Under the pieces are notes generated by a model. It saw only the letters and a program-made list of their open reading frames with translations. It was not told the DNA's origin and did no database searches. From Selaginella tamariscina (taxonomy: Eukaryota; Streptophyta; Lycopodiopsida; Selaginellales; Selaginellaceae), in contig PUQB01000981.1 in NCBI GenBank assembly GCA_003024785.1, positions 1-64,000 on the forward strand: a DNA stretch of 64,000 bases, in the 5' to 3' direction. The position numbers were made by a program, and so were the translations under genes. Below are positions 11,865-22,745 of this stretch, piece by piece. The stretch's first letter is position 1; each line of letters starts with the position of its first letter.

Positions 11865-14800
11865 TGTCATAGTTTTTACTATGACTCCTCTTTACTTTGG
11901 ACGTTATTATTGTTACCTACAGAACTATGTTGACAAGCTCTAGATGTAGTAAGAAACAGGCCCACTTAGTGCACTTGGGTATTTAATGATGGTCCAACCG
12001 GGTTTTATTAGGTATTTGCAGGAAACTCTAGGCGAAGCTAGAACTTACCTTTTAGAAAATTCTTACCCTAGTTTTTCGTGTCTCGGTTGGGTTAATGGCT
12101 AGTTCTAGTGAGTTGGCAATGTTGGATATGTTTAGAGATACCTTGGGTTTTGACAAGTTAGGGTTTAGGGGTGAATGGATCATTAATTAACTCATCAAGT
12201 ATTTGTCAGAGTTTTGACCAAAGGCCAACACGTGGCAACACGTGGCTGCCAGGTGGCCATTTGGCGTCATCACCCTGTGTGAGCAACGCTAATTCCCCAG
12301 AACAACCCCAACGACCCCTAGGGTTAGACTCTAATGCCCAAGTGGACAAGAGACTTAGGGTTTAGCCTAAGTCTCCCTAGAATGTCTGCCCCCAGAACCC
12401 TTGAGGGATAACCCTAGTTGACTTAGGGTCTTGCCCTAGAGGACCTAGACAGGCTCATGCCCTAACCCCCACAAGGAGATGTGTTCCACACATACCCCCG
12501 TGATAGAGCTAAGGCATTTCACTTACCCCTTGGGGAATCACCCTCATCCGGGGTACAACCCCTTTAGGGCGACAAGGGGTACCTGAACCACGACTAACCC
12601 CTAAGGGTTGAGTGCCCAAGTTACACCCTAGACCTAGGGCTAGTACTTAGTGAGGACACGAGTGTGCGCCGTAGGCGAACACAAGTGTTCTGCTAGCAAC
12701 TCCCTAAGGCTAGGTTTGGGATAACCCTAAGCACATGACCTTGCGAGTGCCTTACAAAAGGGCCTACTAATGACTTAGGTTGTTCAACCCTGGATTCCAA
12801 GGAGAACACCCCCCTAGCCAAGTGTGCCAAAGCACACCTAGTTACGAGACCTAACCTCCCTCGAGCGGATGCCCAAGGCTTAGCACCCTAGTGCAAGCAC
12901 AAGCATGCCTGTTTGCTAGATCCAACCCCTTAGCGACAAGCCATGACATAACCCCAAAGGGCGTGCCTCGGGCGTTGTACCATGTGACGTTTAGCCCAGT
13001 GTCACATCCCATGTACACTGCCTCCAAGATGTGGGGCTATCACATGCTAGCCCTTAGATTCAAGAGTTGCACCAAGTACACAAACGTGGTTCCTAAAATG
13101 CCAACTCTAGAACCCCTCAATGAACCCTCAGGAACCAAGTAACGTGAACCTGTGAAACAAGATCCCACGCCCACAATTGGACAAGGACACAGATGTGCCT
13201 TGCTTGCCGTGTGCTACACCTAGCTTTGACGTGGAGGAGGAGGTTGGAGATAAGCTCAACCTCTGCCTCTTGGAACGTGCATCCCGACAAGACCTCCCAG
13301 GCATGGATTCGCCAATGTTAAGGGTAACTACCCCGAAGGTGGGACGTACCCCTGGCATCTGGAAGTTAGGGCGGCACAACAGAGGGTTGTACCTTAACGA
13401 CACAAGCTGAAGCTTGCAACCTTAACGACAAGCGAAGCTTGCACCGGCAGAAGAGCAACGAACTCATTCATGAACCCAGGAGCTCTCCTACATATACTCT
13501 ACCTTATTATTGACGGATCCCCCCCCCCCTCTTTTCCTGTTTGTATTAGTGGGCTGGCACTGAATTCTAGCCCTTAGATAATTAGCAATATGAGCTTATA
13601 ACTCACCCTTACTCCTACCCCTAAACCCTACCCAAGGGGGTGGGGTTTTAGGGCGTGGGTTAGGGCAACCCTAGGGTTAGGTCAACCCTAGGGGTGTTCC
13701 TAACCCTACTTAACACGCCGAACTCATTTGCAAAGACCAAACAACCTATTCGGGACGTCAAAATTAGGGTGGGTTTCTAGAAGGTAAATTCTAGCTTCGC
13801 TTAGAGTTTCCTGCAAATACCTAATGACACCCGGCCGGACCATCACCAGATACCCAAGTGCACTAAGCGGGCCTGTTTCCTACTACATCTAGGGTCCATC
13901 AACATAGTACAGTAGGTAAAACAGTCAACGTCCAAAGTAAAGGGTCGAGTCATAGTAAATTATGACATATATTCCCTTTAAGAATGAGATTTCGTACCAG
14001 CCCACTTATGTAAACAAAAAAACGGGGGGGGGGGGTCTATCACATATATTAAGTAGTACATGTAGGAGAGCTCCTAGGTTCATGATTGAGTTCGTTGCTC
14101 TTCTGCCGGTGCAAGCTCTAGCTTGTGTCGTTAAGGCATAACCCTTTGTTGTGCCACCCTAACTTCCAAATGACAGGGGTACGTCCCACCTTCGGGTATA
14201 CACCCTTAACGTTGGCGAATCCATGCCTGGGAGGTCTTGTCGGGATGCATGTTCCAAGAGGCAGAGGTTGAGGGTTGTCTCCAACTTCCTCCTCCATGTC
14301 AAGCTAGGTGTAGCCCTCATGGCTAAGCAAGACACATCCGTGTCCTTATCCAACTGTGGGCGTGGGATCTTGTTTGCCAGGTCTACACTACCTATTCCTA
14401 AGAGTTCACTAACATGTCTAGAGTTGGCATTTGTTTGTGGCACTGGTGCAACTCTTAAATCTAAGGGCTATGGCATGATAGCCCACATCGTGAAAGGTAG
14501 TGTCACATGGAGATGTGACACTAAGCTAGACGTCACACGATACAAACATGAGGCACGCCCTTTGAGATTGTGTCATGAATTTGATACCAAGGGGTTGGAT
14601 ACTCTAGTAAACAGGCATGTTTGTGCACGCATTAGGGTGCTAAGTCTTGAGCATCTACTCAAGGGAGGTTAGGTCTCGTAACTAAGTGTGTTTTATCACA
14701 CTTGGCTAGGGGAGTGTTCTCTTTTGGAATCTAGGGGTTGAACAACCTAAGCTTGTTAGCATGAGCCCTTTTGTGAGGCACTCGCAAGGTCATGTACTTA

Positions 14801-15319
14801 GGTTATCCAAACCTAGCCTTAGGGAGTTTGCTTAGAAGAACATTTGCATCTGCCTACGGCGCACACTCATGTCCTTACTAAGTACTAACTCTAGGTCTAG
14901 GGTATGACTTGGCCACTCAAACCCTTAGGGTTAGTCATGGTTCAGGGTACCCTTTGACACCCTAAGGGGGTTACTCCCAAATGAGGGTGATTTCTCAAGG
15001 GGTAAGTGACAATGCCTTACTTCTGCCACGGGGGCATGTGTAGGACACATCTCCTTTGCAGGGTTAGGGCATGAGCCTATCTAGGTCTACTAGGATAAGA
15101 TCCTGAAGTCTACTCAACATATCCTCTAGGGTTCGAGGGATGGTCATTTTAGGGGACTTAAGGTAGGACTCTAAGTCTTTTGCTTAACTAAGTATCTGGG
15201 TCAGACTCTTGGGGTCATCTTGGAAGACTTAGCGTTGCTCACACAGAGAATTGACGTCAGAAGGCCACTTGGCGGCCACGTGTTGCCATGTGTTAGCCTT
15301 TTGGGTTAAAATTCTAACA
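11865..15319 (-). mobile_element. TG...CA element, long form, nested in copy B
   Basis: Reverse-oriented copy starting TGTCATAGTTTTTACTATGA and ending TTAAAATTCTAACA, about 1.69 kb once its own insertion (12204-13967) is set aside. The flanks CTAAG (11860-11864) and CTAAA (15320-15324) match at 4 of 5 positions and mark insertion into copy B. It is non-coding, with the same telomere-like phrases and a G homopolymer of about 13 bp near 14025. Confidence 0.65.
12204..13967 (+). mobile_element. TG...CA element, long form (copy C), innermost insertion
   Basis: Forward copy of 1764 bp, opening TGTCAGAGTTTTGACC and closing CATAGTAAATTATGACA, inserted into the reverse copy 11865-15319. Because host and guest are opposite in orientation, 12204-15319 is a large imperfect palindrome. 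The flanks GTATT and TATAT do not give a clean duplication. No protein motif. Confidence 0.6.
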
Positions 15320-15698
15320 CTAAACCTTGGGCATCGGCTCAAGGGAGGTTAGGTCTTATAACTAAGGGTGCTAATGGCACACTTGACTAGGGGTGTTCTC
15401 CTCAGGATCTAAGGGTTGAACAACCTAAACTCATTAGTAAGAGCCCTTTTGTGAGGCACTTGTGGAGTTGTGTACTTAGGGTTATCCAAACCTAGCCTAG
15501 GAGAATTTACTTAGTAAAACACTCATGTTCGCCTAGTGCACACTCGTGTCCTCACTAAGTGCTAGCTCTAGGACTAAAGTATAACTTGACCACTCAAACT
15601 TTTAGGGGTTGGTCGTGGTTCAGGACCCCCTTGTCACCCTAAAGAGGTTGTACTCCCCAATGAGGGTGATTCTTCAAGGGGTAAGTCACAATGCCTTG

Positions 15699-16667
15699 TG
15701 TCAGAGTTTTTACCTGGTGCCACAAAGGCGGCTTGCCAGGTGCCAACCCTGGAATCCCCTCTCTGGAAACCCCACGGAATCTGGTAAAGTAACCCGTATT
15801 AGGAACCCAGCCCTTAGGAACTTAAACCCTAACTGACCAAGTCCATGAACGAAACTCACCTTGTGAATCAGGATGCACAGACTGGCCGAGTTATAGGTGT
15901 TTTCCTAGCTTGGCGTGGTTGAGGCGGCCGAAGCAAGGCCTCAACCACTAGTTCTGCGGAACGTGAACTCGGGCAATACCTTTGAGCTTGCGAGCAGGTT
16001 TTCGGACCAAGGAATTTGGCTAACTCCTTGGAAGTGACGTGCCCTTGTCTCAAAGGCAAGATCCTGCCAACGATAAGGATAGTCTAACCCTAGGGTGAGT
16101 TGTACCCATGTCGTGTGGAAGTTTGGGCGCACAACAGAGGGTTGCACCTTGACGACACAAGCTTAGCTTGCACCGGTAGGAGGTTAACGAGCTCTCTTTT
16201 GAACCCAGGAAGCCTCACTACATACACTCTACCTTATTTATGTGACGGACCCCCCCCCCCCTGTTTACCTAAATGAGTAAGTGGGCTGGCACAAAAATGC
16301 CAGCCCTTAGAGAAAATGGTTGTCCTAACCTAACCCTAAACCTAACCCCTAGGGGGGGGGGTATTAGGGCGTGGGGTTAGGGCAACCCTAGGGTTAGGTC
16401 AACCCTAGGGTGTCCCTAACCCTTTTTGACAAGCTATATTTAACGGAAAACCTACGTCAAACTGGGGGAGAGTTTCTAGAGGGTAAGTACTACCTTCGCC
16501 TAGAGTTTCTCGAGGTACCTAGTGACAGCCGGCCGGACTACCCCTAAACACCTAAGTGCACTAAGCGGGGCTGTTTCTCACTACAACTAGGGTTCGCCAC
16601 ACAACTCGGTAGGTAACAACAGTCAAACCCCAAAGTAAAGGGTCGAGTCATAGTAAAAACTATGACA
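15699..16667 (+). mobile_element. TG...CA element, short form (copy F), nested in copy B
   Basis: This 969-bp element, TGTCAGAGTTTTTACC...GTAAAAACTATGACA, has flanks CCTTG (15694-15698) and CATTG (16668-16672), matching at 4 of 5 positions. Host sequence resumes directly after it when compared with the uninterrupted stretch near 15025. It is closely similar to copy A. A telomere-like phrase (CCTAACCCTAAACCTAACCCC type) lies at 16327-16348. Confidence 0.7.
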
Positions 16668-16972
16668 CATTGACTTTGTCATGGGGTTATGTGCTAAGCA
16701 TGTCTTCTTAGCGGGGTTGGGGCATGAGTTTGTTTAGGTCTTTTGGGACAAGGATCCTAAAGTCTACTCAGAAATCCTCTAAGGTTCGAAGGATAGTCAT
16801 TTTAGAAGACTTAGGGTAGGACCCTAAGTCTTGTGTCTATTTGAACATCTGAGTCAGGCTCTTGGGGTTATCTTAAAAGACTTGGCATTGCTCACATAGG
16901 AAATTGATGCCGGAAGGCCACTTTGTAACCATGTGTTATCATGTGTTAACCCTCCAAGTTAAAACTTTAACA

Positions 16973-19900
16973 ATTGTATTCCATGAAAAATGTAGAGCCC
17001 AAACAAGCCTAGCATAACATCACTAGTGGTGATGATACAAAGGAGGAAGAGGAAGACAATAATAGGGGAAAAGATAAAAGCAAACATGAAGATGAACCAC
17101 CTACTTGATAAACCAATTCCATAGCGAAACTCTACATTTGAAAAGAACAAGGGTGTAGAAGTTGATGAACTTCATTTGACTGAAAAGTCTCTGTCTAAGA
17201 GAAAGAGAGCAAAGGCAGACATAAGCACATGAGGTTGTAAAAAAACAAGATTAGAAGAATTCATAAGAAATTAAGGAAAAAGTTTCATTAAGGAGGAAGA
17301 AGAAGAACACTTCCCATGATACAGAGGCTAAAGAACATCCTTGAAGAATTCATTCAACAAATTAGATATTCAAGGTTCTTGAGACACAAAACAAAAAAGA
17401 GAAACGACAGTGGTCATAAAAAGACAAAATGAAGTTATATTAATTATACTTAGTTAACTTGTAGAATAGAGTAATTTTTTGTAAAAAAAAATTGTAAACA
17501 ATGTATACATCAAACTTAAGCTTTATACAAGATTTTCTATAGCATTCTCAACATTGTTAATTATACCTTACTTCATGTATTTTCTATACAACAAAGAAGC
17601 AACACTAAAATTCTTTTTTCATTAGCATAATCAGGCATTATTAGTTCAAATAAACATAATCTTTATTTAGAAACACAATCACTTTTCAAAATGTGTAATT
17701 TATGTAGTTGTTTATAAGAAATAAACTTTGCCTCGGCATCAAGGAAAATATATTTCATCTACCTAACAATATATTTAAAGATATCTTTACAAAGGGGTAG
17801 AACCTTAACAACAAGGAAATTTTAGAGGGAATATTCAACAAATGTTTCATACGGCCATGTGCTACAAGCAAGTAGCATGCATATGGATGAGCACATGAAT
17901 TAGTCACCCCCCACAATGAGAACATAATTTTAAAATTTAATATGTTCTAGGAATATTGGTATTATTGTAGTATAAAATCTACATAAAGACTTTTAATTAA
18001 GATATTGTAAATTTAAAATAAATAATCACTATATATAAAATTGATGTAGATTTGAAAAAAAAAATTGCATAAACTATGAAGTATAAATTTTATATTATAA
18101 AAATAAAAAGACTACATTTCTAAGCCATATAAAGTGGTTCTTCTTCACTTCATTTTAAATCGTACCTATTTTATCTTTTATAATAATAATGAAATCATAC
18201 ATTCAGTATGTATAAGAATTACATTTGGCACAAATTTAGAATTTATTTAAAATATTCTCTTCACATCCAATGTTTTCCCTTCGCATTTCACCACATTTTA
18301 TTACATGGGTTGTAATTATAAAGCATATACATCACACACATGTAATACATAAAAGCATACACATGCAATACATAAAAGCATATTCACACCATATATACAC
18401 ATGCAAAGCGAAAGCACAAATAAAAATTCACATAAAATACTTTACATACATAATAATAAAGCATGCACACCATATATATTGTAAAACATACACAAATAAT
18501 ATGCATTTGTGAATTGAAGTACATTCAATATGTATTACATTTTAAAAATTTAGAATTTAGATGAGAAATACTTATAATTTAATAAGTTTTTATATTTATA
18601 CAAAAAACAAGATTATTATTTAAGTTATAAATACTTTAAGCTTATAATAAAATTTCTTACTAAATTTATAAGTACTTAAAAACTATAATAAAATTTACTA
18701 TAATAAAATTTGATGTTTAAGTTGTAAATACCTATAAATTGTAATAGAATTAATTATTTAAGTTATGACTTTAACTTTTTTATGTGTAAGTGCATAAACA
18801 TATATATTTGTGTGTGTGATTTATTTATTAATTTAATAATAATAAAAATTATTGTTTAAATTACAATATAAGATGTAATAAAAATAAGGATAATTTAATT
18901 ATAATTTTTGTTTAAAAATTATGATTTATAAGTAGTTTTAACTAAAAAATTATCTTATATAAAGTTTTTACATGTGTGTTTGTGTGTATTGGCTATTTTA
19001 TCAGACAGTAGCCATTTTAAATCTCTTTATCAACTATCATTTTAAATCTTATTGAATAGCCATCTTAAATCATATTCAACACCATCTTAAGTCTTATTTA
19101 ATAGCCATTATAAATCTTATTTAATAACCATTATAAATCATATCTAACCATCATTGTAAATCTTAAATATACATCCATAACCATCTTAACAACCACTCTA
19201 TATCTTAAATTTCTATTTGACAGTTATCTTAAGCACTCTAAAATTATAATCTTAAATATATGTCATTAATAATCATCTTAAATTCTATTTAATGACCACT
19301 TTAGATATTAAACTTTCATTTGATAATTATCTTAAACTCCCTAAGAGTTCTAACATAATAATAACTTAAAGAGTGAAAAAAAAATAAAGAAAGAGTTAAG
19401 TTATCACATACATATAATAATTTAATATAGTGAAAGAGATATAGAGATTTAGTGTATTATCACATACATATAATCTGCATACTAAGAGATATAGAAATTT
19501 CATGTGTTATCACATTATATATTTTAAGAGAGAAAAAGAATTAAGTTATCACAACCTAATAAGTTAAAGAGAAATTTCATGTGTTATCACATATACACAT
19601 TAATTTAAATTATAATTTTCTTAAAAATGTATTAGAGTATTAAAGAGGGGGAAGAATTAAGTTATCACATACTTAAAAAGAAAAAATTATTACATACATA
19701 TAGTAATTTGAAAGTGTTAAAAAAAAATGACACAATAAACTGACAGAGAATTAAATTATCACATCAATAACTTAAATTATCAGATTAAAAGTTCAACTTA
19801 AATATAAATTTATTGAGTTAAGGATAATAACTAAATTTTAAATTTATTAAATATTAAATAATTAAGCCCATCAACATGGCATGTATTACTATATATAATG

Positions 19901-20074
19901 AATTTATTACGTGGGTTGTCATCCATACTATTTTAAATACTATCCAACCACCTAGACCCATGTACATGACATTACAGAATTAAAGGTAGGTTAAAACTAA
20001 TAACTTATTTAAGGGTTCATTTTTAAAAAAAATTCATAGATTAAAGATAATAATTCGGTTAAAATAACTATTAT
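16973..20074. other. AT-rich intergenic stretch
   Basis: Strongly AT-rich, with no recognisable gene. The part up to about 17.4 kb has scattered purine-rich short frames. From 18 kb it is mostly runs of T and A. It holds two degenerate tandem blocks, listed separately. Confidence 0.5.
18997..19330. repeat. Degenerate tandem repeat, unit about 25-30 bp
   Basis: Roughly ten imperfect copies of a unit like ATAGCCATTTTAAATCTTATTTA, with the core CCATNNTAAATCTTA recurring at regular spacing. A neighbouring block (about 19380-19620) repeats the phrase TTATCACATACATATAAT and TTTCATGTGTTATCACAT. Confidence 0.5.
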
Positions 20075-20235
20075 TGTGAGAGCTCGGAATATAGGAATGT
20101 GTATCTTCATTAATTAAGAAACCCTAACTTATATACAAGAGCGAGTGGTTCATATTAAATCCAATCCGACGGCTAATCAAAATCCATTACGCCAATAATA
20201 GTATGTACACATGCAGCCGTACACATGATCTTACA
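20075..20235 (-). repeat. 3' LTR of the minus gypsy copy
   Basis: Element-strand sequence opens TGTAAGATC and closes GAGCTCTCACA. A purine tract of the type AGAGGAGGGGATGA precedes it on the element strand (immediately right of 20235 on the plus strand). Confidence 0.8.
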
Positions 20236-22550
20236 TCATCCCCTCCTCTCGGAAGGGTGTAAGCTGGTTAGGGTTCTCTTGTAGACGTGTCCGGATCTAG
20301 AGGAACATCAGGAGGAGCACTGGTGGATCTGTAGGCGGCACAATTTGTTCCCGTTACACAAAATGCTTCAACCGTTGTACATGTACAATCTCCAGAGGAT
20401 CAGGTTGAATGTCGTGCCGAACTTCATAAACTTGTGACCCTACTTGCTGTAGCACTCGATACGGTCCTTTCCACTGAGGAAGGAAACTCTTAGCTAAACA
20501 CGTACCATAAGCTTGGGAAAACGAACCAACACCAATTCATCAACCTTGTACTCCGCAGGATACAATGATGCGAGTTGTAACGTTGTTGTTGTCCTACTTG
20601 TACGTGGCCCAAGTGTTCTGCTGACTCTGCACGAACCAATGGAAGAATGCTCGTCAAATACCGATCCCACGACCTAGCATCAGCAGCTTGTGGTAACCGA
20701 GAAGCAAACCCAACTCCATTGGCAACACTAGGTCATGACCATACAGAGCTTATATGGGGAAGTACCAATGGAAATTTGAACTCCAGTGACATAAGCATAT
20801 CGGAGAGATGGTAGATAACCATCCCAATCCAAATGTTGAAAGTTCACATACTTTGTGATCATCCCCTTGAAGGTTCTGACGAGCCGTTCCACTTAAACCA
20901 TCTGTCTGAGGATGATAAGCACTTGTGAAAGTGTGGCGTATCCCCAGTCAAGATGTCAAAACATGAAATGCCTCAGTCATAATGCAAGACCATTATCCAA
21001 GAGAATTCACTCACTCCGGACAAGAATGCTGAAACACGACCCGATTCAAGAGAAACTGACCAACAGTAGAAGCAGTCGCACTAGCAAGAGCACCAACTTC
21101 TACCCAACGAGTTAGGTAATCAGAAGCAATAATAACATACTCATTGCCAGCAGTTGACTGCGGAAAAGGTCCCATCAAATCAAATGCCACCAATTCAAAC
21201 GGATGAGAAATGCAATTGACTCCAATCGTCCTTCCGAAGCACATGGGGGAGTATTGCGAGCCTGGCACCATACACAGCTACGCAATACCGAATCACATCT
21301 TCGGCCAATAGAAAGATCTGCGTAGCTTCTCCATCACTCGACGATGTCCCATGTGCCCGCCAAGAATAGAAAAGTCATGGTAAGCATGGAGGAAGCGTGG
21401 AATAAAGATTGAAGGCACCACCAACCGCAAAGGATCATCTAGATCAGTCCCCACAAAATAAAGAAGTCATCTTGAAGGCGATACTACGAATGTAAATGCC
21501 TGAAAGGCAAGTCATCAGCAAGTGATGCAGGATTCTCAAACCCATCACGAAGCCTTCAAATCCACGCTCAACCTTTTGAGCTTCCCGAACCTTATCCAAA
21601 GACGGCAAATCTAACTCTGCATTCTGCAGACACTGAATGTCAAGCACAACAACTGTTGATGATACGGAATCTTCGTCCAAAAAGTCCACTGAAGCTGGAA
21701 CAACTGGTTCCTCTTGGCAACAGAAGAGAGAGAAGGTGGAAGAGAGCCCAAGAAAGAGCATCAGCATCAGCCATGGAACTTCATGGGCAATGAACAAACT
21801 TCAAAGTCGTAAATTTGAAGTTTCAAGGCCACGAGCAGTACGCCCAATCAAATTCTTCTCACTTCAACAACGAAGTGACTACTGCATGATCGCCTTCCAA
21901 CAACGTCCGCGAACCATGCAAGTAGGCATGGAGCTTCTCAAAACCCCAAACTGCTGCTAGACACTCCTTTCTGTCGTGGATAATTCACCTCTGCTGGCTG
22001 CAATGTACGACTGATGTATGCAATGGGATGTCGTTGGCCAGGAACACTCGTACTCTCCTACATCAATACGCCCCCAAGGCCGATGTCAGAAGCATCTACA
22101 CGCAAGATGAAAGAGGGTGTAATCTGGGTACGCCAAAATTGGAGGACGCGCAAACACTGAGCACCATCCCATGAATGATATGTGGCAACCACAGTGAAGT
22201 GGTCAAACCAATGTACACATTATCTCCAGGATTTTGCGAAAGAAATCCGGCCGGACACGGGGGTTTGCAACATGAGTAGGAGAGTACTTTGGACCGTGAA
22301 TGCTGCCATCAACTCAGAATGATTGTTCAATTGCATACGCATGGCATTCAACAACTGCATGAGTAAATGCTCCACAAACAAGGATTTGTTTGTTGTGAAT
22401 CCATAGACGAAAAAAAAAATAAAATCTACAAGAAAGGAATAGATCTAAACAATGGAAAAGCTAAACCTAAGAAGACAAAGAAAATTAATAAAAAAACACA
22501 AATTCGAGCACTCCGTAAAGACAATTAAAGGTGCCCCTCACCTCCACCAA

Positions 22551-22711
22551 TGTGAGAGCTCGGAATATAGAAATATGTATCTCCATTAATTCAGAAACCC
22601 TAACTTATATACAAGAGCGAGTGGTTTCAGATTGAATCCAATCCGACGGCTATCAAAATCCACTACATAATAATAATATGTGCACATGCAGCCGTACACA
22701 TGGATCTTACA
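22551..22711 (-). repeat. 5' LTR of the minus gypsy copy
   Basis: 161 bp, the same termini as the partner LTR. The adjoining internal sequence on the element strand starts TTGGTGGAGGTGAGG. It begins with TGG as a tRNA-primer site should, but I cannot assign the tRNA. Confidence 0.75.
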
Positions 22712-22745
22712 TTATTAAATAATTAAGCCTGTCTAATTTTCATTA

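Larger units (their letters stand above)
10855..16972 (-). mobile_element. TG...CA element, long form (copy B), host of two nested copies
   Basis: Reverse-oriented copy split into three blocks: 10855-11864, 15320-15698 and 16668-16972, about 1.69 kb in total. It opens TGTCATAGTTTTTACTAT and closes with TTTTAACA-type sequence. The blocks are separated by the insertions at 11865-15319 and 15699-16667. Rejoining is clear by eye: the words after each insertion continue the order seen in the sister copy at 13968-15319. No coding capacity is seen. It is the oldest member of this cluster, since it hosts the others. Confidence 0.65.
20075..22711 (-). mobile_element. Ty3/gypsy element with 161-bp LTRs, minus copy, broken
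   Basis: LTRs at 20075-20235 and 22551-22711, both 161 bp, TGTGAGAGCTC...GATCTTACA on the plus strand and about 9% different from each other by eye. Internal parts visible on the minus strand are integrase (about 21270-20240), the RNase H-to-integrase linker, and RNase H remnants (about 22130-21960). Much of the usual internal region is not seen. The copy is defective with several breaks, and is mid-aged judging by LTR divergence. Confidence 0.85.

Noticed and set aside
13600-16350. Possible true telomeric array
   Set aside because: CCCTAAA-like words are single, imperfect and embedded at a constant place in mobile-element copies; there is no tandem run.
9774-16667. Mutator-type MITEs as the identity of the TG...CA family
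   Set aside because: A 9-10-bp flank match near 15690/16668 was tempting, but alignment with the uninterrupted sister copy shows that only the 5-bp part is duplicated.
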